Shown: piece after piece, positions 1 to 7,563 of the stretch
Layout of the letters: every line of letters starts with the position of its first letter
Position numbering within the stretch: the stretch's first letter is position 1
DNA from: Vibrio gazogenes
GTDB taxonomy: Bacteria > Pseudomonadota > Gammaproteobacteria > Enterobacterales > Vibrionaceae
Assembly (NCBI RefSeq): GCF_023920225.1
Contig: NZ_CP092588.1
Span: forward strand, 868,001 to 932,000
Reading direction: 5' to 3'
Length of the DNA: 64,000 nucleotides
Position numbers and translations under genes: made by a program
Notes under the pieces: model-generated
What the model was told of the DNA's origin: nothing
Seen by the model: only the letters and a program-made list of their open reading frames with translations
Databases searched by the model: none

Positions 1-823
1 CCGGTGTCAAATCCGAATCAAGAAAAAGCTGTACACGAAACCTTTTATCTGTCGGAATCATTGGTTTGATACCACCAATATCATACTTTTTGGTTATATT
101 TTCACGAGTAGGTATAGCGTTGAACTGTCGTTTGAAAGCTTGCCCCATCAGATATTGCACAGGGTCCACATATCGACTACATAACTTTGTATATTCACTT
201 TTCCATTTTGCCGCTGGAACTTTTCCTTTCTTATCATCACGATAGTCTTTTGCCAACTGTAAATGCCCCTGAGCTTGCTGATTCGGGTCGGCAGGAAAAA
301 TCTGAATCCGCACCTTAGAGGCTCCGGCGCCTTTTTCCTCTTTATCTCCTGTTCCCCCCCAAATCTGACGTTCTTGTTGATGTAGTTCCTTAAGAGCCTT
401 AGACTGCTCCGAGGGCGCATCAGCATATAATGCCCGCACATTGGACCATTGCATAGCCCGCCACCAGTATCTCAGTAACCCTTTCAAGCTACTCGCTGGC
501 GGGAGAATCGGCGGTTCCTTGGTGACTTCTTTTATCAATAGCTCAATTTCACGCTGTATGTTTTCTATTTGATTTTTTAGTGACGTCAACTCCGCTGATT
601 TTTCGTTGTTATACTGCTTACATATACGAGAGTGCTTTGTTATTTTGATATTTATTTGTTCCCAGAGCTTCGGATAGACTTGTTGCGGTGCTGGCGTTAA
701 TGCCGGAGAATGAAATCGTATATAACAGGTCATCATCTGTCCGGAGGTATTCTCATTATATTTATCTGCCAACCGATCTTTCAGCTTGTTTTGTAATTCA
801 CGTTTTTCTTCCGTCGTTGCCAT
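1..823 (-). CDS. cmr1: Cmr1, type III-B effector subunit (partial, cut by window edge)
   Basis: An open frame runs without a stop from ATG at 823 to the window edge (274 codons seen). It holds the Cmr1 RAMP signature SLKGLLRYWWRA at residues 112-123, followed by an IWGGTGD stretch and GASKVRIQI, as expected for Cmr1. Cmr1 is the subunit that binds target RNA towards the 3' end of the crRNA in the Cmr complex. Residues about 50-100 are rich in Lys, Glu, Gln and Ile and look like a coiled coil; they push the signature much further from the N terminus than I expect for the family. The start lies 2 nt after the stop of the membrane effector gene, behind a G-rich ribosome site, so the genes are co-transcribed. 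Cmr2-6 should follow outside the window. Confidence 0.85.
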   Translation of the reverse strand, partial: MATTEEKRELQNKLKDRLADKYNENTSGQMMTCYIRFHSPALTPAPQQVYPKLWEQINIKITKHSRICKQYNNEKSAELTSLKNQIENIQREIELLIKEVTKEPPILPPASSLKGLLRYWWRAMQWSNVRALYADAPSEQSKALKELHQQERQIWGGTGDKEEKGAGASKVRIQIFPADPNQQAQGHLQLAKDYRDDKKGKVPAAKWKSEYTKLCSRYVDPVQYLMGQAFKRQFNAIPTRENITKKYDIGGIKPMIPTDKRFRVQLFLDSDLTP

Positions 824-825
824 CC

Positions 826-2712
826 TTATCCCCCCACTTTGGCTAAATCGTAATAGCGTAAATCAAACTGTATCGCCTGATATTGTCCATCAATATACTG
901 TGCCTTAATATCCGTCGTGGTCGTCATTACACTGGCGACCACGCTGGCAACTTTGTTCCCTGACGTAAAATCAATCACCGTATCCCACGGGGCAACGGGT
1001 TCACTCGCCACAGTCTGGCGGACATCAGCCATACATTGCTCAAACTGGTAAAAATCTGTCCCGTATTCGTCAATGTTAAAATCAGGTTGAAGCACTGCCT
1101 GATCGCAGGGGGCAAAACAAGGATGCACAGAGAGATATTTACGCACCTTATCACTCAACACCGCAACCTTGGTCGTATTGCCATACCCGTCACTGATTTC
1201 TCTAGGATGCTCATTTTGAGCACACACAAATTCATCCGTCACTTGCACCAACGGCTGGTGCTCATCCTTCCGGTAAAACTGTATCCGGGCCTTTTCGATC
1301 CGGTTATACACCAGAAACAACGTAATCAGGTTGATCAGATTCCCCATCTGCCGATTACTGCCTTCAAGGTGAACTTTGTGATGAGAGGATTCATCTCGAT
1401 GATTAGACACGAGGAGTGTAACCGGAGATTGAGACATATCTAAATGCTGTTGCCTGTCCTTTATATCATTCAGTTGCATATGATGTTCTAACGCGACAAA
1501 AAGCATCCGCCACTCTGTTCTTGGCCTGTCACAGCCGAAGTAATCCTGAGCAACATCATAAATACCGATTAATTCACTGAACTTCAACGACTGAGGAAGC
1601 GCTTGTTCTAAAGAGAGGTCTTGCTCTAAAAAAAGCGCAACATATTGACTGATCACCTGTACCAAATCGTAGTCATTAATTTGCAGAGACTTCTCCTCTT
1701 GCATATGCTCCAGTTCTTTCCTATCCCCTGAAAACAAAGGCTTATAGCGTGTTTCCTCTTTCAGCGGATTGAGTAACAATTCACAAGCACGCTGATGATC
1801 AAAACCACCTTGTTGCTTGCTTTCTTGAATCCGCTGAAGATTGGCACTAAACCACCGGAGAATTGCCGTTGCTCCGAGCATAAACTTAACCGCATTGTCA
1901 CCTTTTTTATACTTTTCGAGCAATTTATCACCAAGCATACTCTTCGCGGCCTCGAATGCATCATTTCGAAAACATTTTTCAATCCGGTGTTCAGAGCACG
2001 TAGAGACAAATAAAATCAGATGATGATGCGACGAAGCATCACTTTCCGGCGCTTCGTTAGTCGGCACCGAATGTTGACGAACCTGCTGTAAAAACAGGTA
2101 TCCGCCAATCAGAGCAAACCAAAAATAATGACCCACAGAGATCGGGTGCAGACAGATATGAATCACAATCCCGCTGACAGCAAACAACAGAGCCAGATAG
2201 AAATCCGGGGAGATTTTCAGATAATCCCAGGATGCATATCGCTCTCGCCCGCCAAACAGAGAATAGACAAACAGGCAAAGTACCAACAACATCACAATGC
2301 CGACCCACCAGGCGAATGTCACTGTGTGAAAATCAGACCAGTTCTTAAACTGTGCATTGATGATATCCTTACCGATATCCAGTACCACGGCAAATAATAG
2401 CAACGTTACCAGCAACAATATCCGAGAGCGATACGAGGGCAACTGATTGAATGCATGACGTGCGTTGGGCTGTCTTCCCAGCGCAATCCGTGTTTGCCAA
2501 AGAGTCATCATACTCAGTGCCGCCAGCAGGAAAAATAGCAAACCACCAATGATAAAAGTCATCCACTGAAAAGAGTTGCCTGTCTGCGGTCCCAACAACC
2601 AGACTTTCAGTTCAGTCGATAGCCAGCCGGTGCTGATCGCCGCAATCATGGCGCTCAGGACATAACCGACCAGCCGGATATTCTGCGACCGGAAAAATTT
2701 CATCTTATTCAA
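826..2712 (-). CDS. Membrane-anchored CARF/SAVED-like CRISPR effector
   Basis: A 628-residue protein. About six hydrophobic helices fill residues 10-212. The soluble half has two Rossmann-like starts (LILFVSTCSEHR near 230 and SPVTLLVSNHRD near 425) and ends with DFTSGNK at 581-587, which resembles the DxTxGxK-type loop of CARF domains. CARF and SAVED domains bind cyclic oligoadenylates made by Cas10. By architecture this should be a membrane effector triggered by that signal, like other TM-CARF proteins, but I recognise no exact family and have no direct proof of ligand binding. The start is TTG at 2712, because GGAGGG sits 8 nt upstream; the next ATG (2703) is too far from it. It lies between the ring nuclease and cmr1 with gaps of a few bases. 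Confidence 0.65.
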   Translation of the reverse strand: MNKMKFFRSQNIRLVGYVLSAMIAAISTGWLSTELKVWLLGPQTGNSFQWMTFIIGGLLFFLLAALSMMTLWQTRIALGRQPNARHAFNQLPSYRSRILLLVTLLLFAVVLDIGKDIINAQFKNWSDFHTVTFAWWVGIVMLLVLCLFVYSLFGGRERYASWDYLKISPDFYLALLFAVSGIVIHICLHPISVGHYFWFALIGGYLFLQQVRQHSVPTNEAPESDASSHHHLILFVSTCSEHRIEKCFRNDAFEAAKSMLGDKLLEKYKKGDNAVKFMLGATAILRWFSANLQRIQESKQQGGFDHQRACELLLNPLKEETRYKPLFSGDRKELEHMQEEKSLQINDYDLVQVISQYVALFLEQDLSLEQALPQSLKFSELIGIYDVAQDYFGCDRPRTEWRMLFVALEHHMQLNDIKDRQQHLDMSQSPVTLLVSNHRDESSHHKVHLEGSNRQMGNLINLITLFLVYNRIEKARIQFYRKDEHQPLVQVTDEFVCAQNEHPREISDGYGNTTKVAVLSDKVRKYLSVHPCFAPCDQAVLQPDFNIDEYGTDFYQFEQCMADVRQTVASEPVAPWDTVIDFTSGNKVASVVASVMTTTTDIKAQYIDGQYQAIQFDLRYYDLAKVGG

Positions 2713-2716
2713 TCGA

Positions 2717-3034
2717 TTAGCCCTCCCTGACTAAACGCCCAAACTGAAATGTTCCTTCCGTAAATTCAACGAATGATTCAGTTGAACTCGGCAATCGCCG
2801 GAGTAACTCAAAGACGATCGCTTCATCACCGACTGCCATGTCGATTTCAATACGCTGATACGCAATACTGATCCCGATCAGCCCAGAAAGAAATTCGGCA
2901 GTACTACGGTGTCCAATGGCAGAAATAAAACCACCCGATAGTGTTTGTCTCACTTCGTCAACAGTTAGTGGCCCGGAATACTGATAGCTTCCGAATGCTG
3001 TTAACACCGGAGAATTCACAAGATAAACCGCCAT
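2717..3034 (-). CDS. crn2: DUF1874 / Crn2-type ring nuclease (AcrIII-1 family)
   Basis: A 105-residue protein matching the STIV B116-like family (DUF1874): it opens YLVNSPVLTAFG, continues ISAIGHRSTAEFL, and ends with GDEAIVFELLRRLP. Members of this family, the viral AcrIII-1 and the bacterial Crn2, degrade cyclic tetra-adenylate; His42 in GHRSTA aligns with their catalytic histidine. Here it is the first gene of the minus-strand type III-B operon, 4 nt before the membrane effector, so it probably limits that effector by removing its activator. A captured phage anti-CRISPR is possible, but operon placement favours a native off-switch. Confidence 0.85.
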   Translation of the reverse strand: MAVYLVNSPVLTAFGSYQYSGPLTVDEVRQTLSGGFISAIGHRSTAEFLSGLIGISIAYQRIEIDMAVGDEAIVFELLRRLPSSTESFVEFTEGTFQFGRLVREG

Positions 3035-3133
3035 CGATGCACCTATATGATAATATATTTATTTCATACCAGAAGGTAAAAACTAATCACCTATAGGAAG
3101 AACTGTCAACCTTTCATCAGGATATTTTCAGGA
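3035..3133. promoter_or_regulatory. Divergent promoter region of the two CRISPR-cas operons
   Basis: This 99-bp AT-rich gap separates the minus-strand crn2-effector-cmr operon from plus-strand cas6-RT-cas1. It must hold both promoters. TATGATAATATATT near 3047-3060 can supply -10 hexamers in either direction. I see no clear operator. Confidence 0.5.
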
Positions 3134-6100
3134 ATGATCAGAGAAATTGATTTTAAACATTTACTGCCGCTCAAAGGAATTGATATTCGTCTACGCTGCT
3201 TATCCTCATTCGAATGCCCGCCATTTCACTATCCAGTCATTTCTGCCTGGTTGAGATATCTCCTCGATTTGGGAGATGACTACTCAAAATATTTTTGTAT
3301 CGGGCTGGCAGAAAGCGGTAAAACCATATTCAGTAAAGGGGATGATTATCATCTGAGAATTATTCTGCTTTCACCTCCGGACTCACTGCTTGAGCATCTG
3401 TTCAGCCAGCTACAACGACTACCCGACAGCTTTACTCATATATCTGATGGACCGTTCGGACGGAATATGCAACTCATCGCCATCAATGATTGCTTTTCAC
3501 TCATGCCTGTAACTCTCCCGGAGCAACTGAGCAGTTTTGATGAAGCTCGTTTAAACACTATCGCAGAGTCACTACAACCCATCGAACGCTTTGTCTGGCG
3601 CTGGGATAGCTTTGTACGTTTAAGGAAGCCTCAGAAAAAACACCAAAAACTCTCAGGTGATCACAGATTTTGCCGGGACAATCATGATTTTTCGACCTCC
3701 CTGCTACTGGAACGGGTTTTTTCATCACTGGCTGATCTGACCAACAAACATCACCATGGTGAACGCCCGACTCTGGGCGACATACCGGATCTCCGTCTGG
3801 TCAACTGCCACAGTTTCTGGATGGATAACACATACCAGAATGAGAACGGTCAACTTAAACCGATTGGCGGAGCCTACGGCGAACTGCAGTTTGAAGGAAC
3901 ACTTGATATCACCTGGTGGCGGTACATTATTCTCCTCCACTGGCTGGGCATGGGCCAGAGCCGGGTGTTCGGTCTGGGCCGTTTCAGTCTGCTGACGCCT
4001 GACGGAACGCCAATCTTACGCCACCCGCTACAACCGGCACTTCGCTGGAGTCATATGCTCCACCGGGAGCACTATATCGACAATGCTCTGAGTAAAAGTA
4101 CCGGCACCGTACATGAACCGCTTCCGGATAAACCACAGCTACGCAAAATGGTTACGGCATTGCTCCAGCGTACTTACGTCGTCCCCGATTTACAGGGCAG
4201 CATATTACAACAGGAGGGTAAAGCCCCGCGTGCACTGGCTTCCCCGCCTCTGGCCGATCGTGTGCTGCAACGTATTGTCCTACAGGTCATTCAACACAGT
4301 ACCGAACGCTTTTTCTACGATGGCAGCTATGGTTACCGACCAGCTCATTCCCGCCAACAGGCAAGGGATCATATCGTCAGTCTGGTACAGGCAGGTTACC
4401 GCTGGGTGTTCGAATCTGATATCGAAGATTTTTTTGACACATTAGACCGTGAAAAACTGGCACTGCGACTTCGGTGTTTACTCAATGATGACTGTTTAAC
4501 CGACTATCTGCTGGCATGGATGTCCGCGCCGGTCATCTATCAGGGAGAAAAAATCATCAGAAAGAATGGCATTCCTCAGGGCAGCCCACTCAGCCCGCTG
4601 CTGGCAAATCTGATGTTGGATGACTTTGATAATGACCTGAAATTACAAGGTTTCAAACTGGTTCGGTTTGCCGATGATTTCATCATTATGTGTAAAAGTG
4701 AGGCCAGAGCAAAAGAGGCCCGTCAACAGGCAGAACGCTCTTTAAAAGAACACGGATTATCACTGAATCCGCATAAAACCCGCATTACAGAGATCGACCG
4801 GAGTATCCAGTTTCTTGGCTATCTGTTTGTGAATGACATGGTCTGGGACAACCCCAGAAAAGCGACCGCAAAAGATCTGTCCGTACCGCCGCATTCATGG
4901 CTGGCAACCTATTACGAACGGCAGAAATCAAATCAGGCAGTATTATCACAACCAGTCACAGAGACCGGACACGCTTTGGAAGACTCAACACTAATTCCCG
5001 TCGAAAGCTGTCATAACACATCAGTTGATGAACAAGAGATTGACAATAACTGCGACCTGATTGAAGACGACAATGCTCTCTATTCTGATGATGCCGATGA
5101 GCATGATACTGTAACAGACGATACTGAACCGGAGGTGATACCGGACAACCAAATGCCGAGCGACAGTTCAAATTCTCTGTTGACACCGGAGCTGACCACC
5201 ACAGGCCACAGAGACAGCCGGGGAACAGGGATCTATATTTCGGGAGATCCGTGTATTATCCGCACCTATCGCAACCATATTATTGTTCAGCGAGGCGACA
5301 GAATTCTGACCGACACACCGTGGACTGCGGTCAGCCACATCATTCTGTTCGGCCATCATCAGTTAACCAGCCAGGCAATTCATCAGGCATGTGAAAACAG
5401 CATTGCCATCCACCACGCGACCGGAATGGGCCGTTATATTGGTGTCACAGCATCTCCCGAACTGACATCCGCCAATCAACAGCTTCCACAACAACAGCAA
5501 CAACTGGATGATGAACGGCGGCTTTGGATCAGCCGTGCGCTGGTCATTGCCCGAATACGCAGTTGCCGTGAAGTCCTCCGCCGCCGTCATCGTCCGGAAC
5601 AGCATGAATTAAAACGCTATCAGCAACAGGCAGAAACAGCGGCAAATTTGATGCAATTACGCGGTTATGAAGGCTCGGCAACCCGGCTTTATTTTGGGGC
5701 TCTACAAGAGATTTTACCTGACTGGGCTGGTTTTTCCGGGCGAAACCGTCTTCCGCCGCAAGATCCGTTCAATGCTTTATTATCGCTAGGATACACACTG
5801 ATTTATGGCTATACCGACAGTCTGCTCAGAGCCAGCCACCTGCTCTCCTGGTCCGGAATTTATCACCAGCCCGGCGGGCGTCACGCGGCACTGGCTTCGG
5901 ATATGATGGAGCCATTTCGCTATCTGGTAGAGCGCACGGCACTGACGCTGGTGAACAAAAAAATCCTGACGGAAAACGATTTCGAGATTCAGCCAGAAGG
6001 CGTGAAATTAAAAACGGCAGGACGCCAGCGCTATCTGTCAGCACTGTTACATGAACTGACTTATCAGACAAAAACCATATCATCACAGGCTGATTCGCTG

Positions 6101-6184
6101 TTTGAACAGTTACACAAACAGATTCACAGTCTGATCACAACCATTCGTACCGGGGAGACATTTCAGGCATGGCACAGCCGATAA
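3134..6184 (+). CDS. cas1: Cas6-reverse transcriptase-Cas1 fusion
   Basis: A 1016-residue adaptation protein. Residues 1-300 are Cas6-like, ending with the glycine-rich RNA-binding loop GMGQSRVFGLGRFSLL (272-287). Residues about 330-600 are a group II intron-type reverse transcriptase: first Asp at D429 (SDIEDFFD), GIPQGSPLSP (479-488) and FADD (512-515). A highly acidic linker fills about 625-690. Residues about 700-1016 are Cas1; E859, H911 and D923/E926 fit the metal-binding positions. Such Cas6-RT-Cas1 proteins occur in type III-B systems of Vibrio and Marinomonas, where RT-Cas1 can integrate spacers from RNA. All catalytic motifs look intact. Cas2 overlaps the 3' end by 16 nt, which implies translational coupling. 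Confidence 0.95.
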   Translation: MIREIDFKHLLPLKGIDIRLRCLSSFECPPFHYPVISAWLRYLLDLGDDYSKYFCIGLAESGKTIFSKGDDYHLRIILLSPPDSLLEHLFSQLQRLPDSFTHISDGPFGRNMQLIAINDCFSLMPVTLPEQLSSFDEARLNTIAESLQPIERFVWRWDSFVRLRKPQKKHQKLSGDHRFCRDNHDFSTSLLLERVFSSLADLTNKHHHGERPTLGDIPDLRLVNCHSFWMDNTYQNENGQLKPIGGAYGELQFEGTLDITWWRYIILLHWLGMGQSRVFGLGRFSLLTPDGTPILRHPLQPALRWSHMLHREHYIDNALSKSTGTVHEPLPDKPQLRKMVTALLQRTYVVPDLQGSILQQEGKAPRALASPPLADRVLQRIVLQVIQHSTERFFYDGSYGYRPAHSRQQARDHIVSLVQAGYRWVFESDIEDFFDTLDREKLALRLRCLLNDDCLTDYLLAWMSAPVIYQGEKIIRKNGIPQGSPLSPLLANLMLDDFDNDLKLQGFKLVRFADDFIIMCKSEARAKEARQQAERSLKEHGLSLNPHKTRITEIDRSIQFLGYLFVNDMVWDNPRKATAKDLSVPPHSWLATYYERQKSNQAVLSQPVTETGHALEDSTLIPVESCHNTSVDEQEIDNNCDLIEDDNALYSDDADEHDTVTDDTEPEVIPDNQMPSDSSNSLLTPELTTTGHRDSRGTGIYISGDPCIIRTYRNHIIVQRGDRILTDTPWTAVSHIILFGHHQLTSQAIHQACENSIAIHHATGMGRYIGVTASPELTSANQQLPQQQQQLDDERRLWISRALVIARIRSCREVLRRRHRPEQHELKRYQQQAETAANLMQLRGYEGSATRLYFGALQEILPDWAGFSGRNRLPPQDPFNALLSLGYTLIYGYTDSLLRASHLLSWSGIYHQPGGRHAALASDMMEPFRYLVERTALTLVNKKILTENDFEIQPEGVKLKTAGRQRYLSALLHELTYQTKTISSQADSLFEQLHKQIHSLITTIRTGETFQAWHSR

Positions 6185-6462
6185 TTATTTACGCGGTCTG
6201 TTTTGATATCAGTGATGACCGGATCCGCCGCAATGTTGGCAAAATTTTGCTGGGCTACGGTGATCGGGTTCAGGAATCGGTATTTGAAATCGCCGTCAAA
6301 ACACCCTATCAACTCCATCAGCTCATCGGACAGCTCCGTCCACTGCTGGAAGAATCGGACAAACTGCGCTTTTATCGTCTGTGCGCCAACTGTCGGGAAC
6401 AATCTCACGTCATCGGAGAAGGCCGGATCGCCGACTGGCCGAACGCCATTATTATCTGCTAA
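6169..6462 (+). CDS. cas2: CRISPR-associated endoribonuclease/adaptor Cas2
   Basis: A 97-residue protein of normal Cas2 length with the ferredoxin-like first strand IIIYAVCFDISDD; D13 is the conserved metal-site aspartate. The later KLRFYRLCANCREQ resembles the typical strand 'RiYpLc'. Cas2 dimers bridge two Cas1 dimers in the spacer integration complex. It starts inside the end of the RT-Cas1 gene and is followed directly by a terminator, so the adaptation operon ends here and the array is a separate transcription unit. Confidence 0.93.
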   Translation: MAQPIIIYAVCFDISDDRIRRNVGKILLGYGDRVQESVFEIAVKTPYQLHQLIGQLRPLLEESDKLRFYRLCANCREQSHVIGEGRIADWPNAIIIC

Positions 6463-6464
6463 CC

Positions 6465-6489
6465 GCGGGTAAGCCCGCTTTTATTCTTT
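6465..6489 (+). terminator. Intrinsic terminator after cas2
   Basis: The stem GCGGG-TAAG-CCCGC is followed by TTTTATTCTTT, 3 nt after the cas2 stop. It should end the plus-strand adaptation operon before the array. Confidence 0.75.
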
Positions 6490-6497
6490 CAGAAATA

Positions 6498-6530
6498 CGA
6501 AAGGCTGCCATGCAATATGGCAGCCTTTCG
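6498..6530. repeat. Perfect 14-bp hairpin at the cas2-side edge of the CRISPR array
   Basis: CGAAAGGCTGCCAT and its exact reverse complement flank a 5-nt loop (GCAAT). The right arm runs into the first, degenerate CRISPR repeat and replaces its first bases. It may stop a pre-crRNA transcribed on the minus strand, though there is no strong T-run. Confidence 0.7.
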
Positions 6531-7029
6531 GCCTGTTTCGGCCAAGGTATTTCCACCAACCAGTTCTTACCTCAATCTATACCCAATACGTCTTAACGGC
6601 CTGTTTCGGCCAAGGTATTTCCACCAACCAGTTCTTACCTCAATCTATACCCAATACGTCTTAACGGCCTGTTTCGGCCAAGGTATTTCCACTTGTTACA
6701 TCCTTGTTTCTGCAACAGATACATCGTCTTAACGGCCTGTTTCGGCCAAGGTATTTCCACGTGGATTTTGAAGCCGGGTATATCCAGGTAAAGTCTTAAC
6801 GGCCTGTTTCGGCCAAGGTATTTCCACTGAGTACAACCGTCTTGAGGATGTACTCAAAAGTCTTAACGGCCTGTTTCGGCCAAGGTATTTCCACAGTTAT
6901 TACTCATCAGGTTGGGGAAAAACTAAGGTCTTAACGGCCTGTTTCGGCCAAGGTATTTCCACTCAAACAAATTAAACATGAGACAAGCCATTTTGTCTTA
7001 ACGGCCTGTTTCGGCCAAGGTATTTCCAC
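6522..7029 (-). CRISPR. CRISPR array, 8 repeats of 35 bp and 7 spacers
   Basis: On the plus strand the repeat begins GTCTTAACGGCCTG and ends CAAGGTATTTCCAC, with an inner GGCC-TGTTTC-GGCC hairpin. Repeats start at 6522 (first 7 bases degenerate), 6590, 6658, 6726, 6793, 6860, 6928 and 6995; the last seven are identical. Spacers are 32-33 nt. Spacers 1 (6557-6589) and 2 (6625-6657) are identical. I place the leader on the right and transcription on the minus strand for two reasons: the degenerate repeat, a mark of the distal end, is next to cas2, and a promoter-like sequence at 7091-7119 points into the array. This orientation is inference. Confidence 0.97.
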
Positions 7030-7090
7030 AGCACTCACTGCAACCCCCATCAGACAAGGCCTGAAAACGATGATTTGGCGCATCTGTACG

Positions 7091-7119
7091 TTTATACATA
7101 TCAAAATCCCCATTTCCAA
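7091..7119 (-). promoter_or_regulatory. Predicted pre-crRNA promoter in the leader
   Basis: On the minus strand TTGGAA is followed after 17 bp by TATAAA, reading into the array about 60 nt from the last repeat. The segment 7030-7090 would be the transcribed leader. Confidence 0.5.
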
Positions 7120-7135
7120 TCGATTTCAGTCAGGT

Positions 7136-7276
7136 TCAGCCAATTGACCAAATCCCATGTGGACAAGTGATCATAGCATCGAATCCCCCGACGGATAAAG
7201 TAAGATGATCACAAAACCACTTTGCAGCTGCAACCGAATAACCTTGTTCGATAACCAGATGTTCTCTTTGTAGCAT
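7136..7276 (-). pseudogene. Possible remnant of an IS3-type OrfA
   Basis: A 46-codon frame starts MLQREHLVIEQGYSVAAAK, which resembles the helix region of IS3-family OrfA proteins, then runs out of similarity before a stop. There is no second IS component nearby. It is weak and may be chance. Confidence 0.25.
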
Positions 7277-7328
7277 GACTCACGCCTAAAAAATGAAAAG
7301 AACCACCTCACTATCGATTTTTATCAAC

Positions 7329-7437
7329 AAAAAAAGCCAACCACAAAATTGTGATTGGCTATCAATATGAACAAAATAGGTTCACTAACAACGTCAGTTG
7401 GCTAGGTGACCCTCGGCTTAATAAGGGTCACTGTCAT
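7329..7437 (-). ncRNA. Candidate small RNA downstream of the CRISPR array
   Basis: About 110 nt on the minus strand. A promoter (TTGACA, 15 bp, TATACT at 7449-7444) is followed by a perfect 8-bp stem (GTGACCCT / AGGGTCAC at 7404-7429) and ends in an intrinsic terminator with a 12-bp stem (AGCCAATCACAA / TTGTGGTTGGCT) and seven T at 7329-7335. No open frame fits. I cannot name the RNA. The 15-bp promoter spacing is short. Confidence 0.6.
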
Positions 7438-7563
7438 TATTGCAGTATACGTGCCAACTTTTAATGTCAATTTAACCATTTGATTTTAAATAGCTTGTAT
7501 AAATATAAACCTCTTCTCAATACACTAAAACTCATATGCAATTTTCAAAATGCAAAATGATTT

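Noticed and set aside
1036..1443. 135-codon plus-strand frame opposite the membrane effector
   Set aside because: It is the antisense of a better-supported gene and lacks a start context.
4113..4445. 110-codon frame inside cas6-RT-cas1
   Set aside because: It lies in another frame of a strongly supported gene, with no ribosome site or family match.
6381..7119. Several short frames across the CRISPR array on both strands
   Set aside because: They are made of repeats and spacers and have no coding character.
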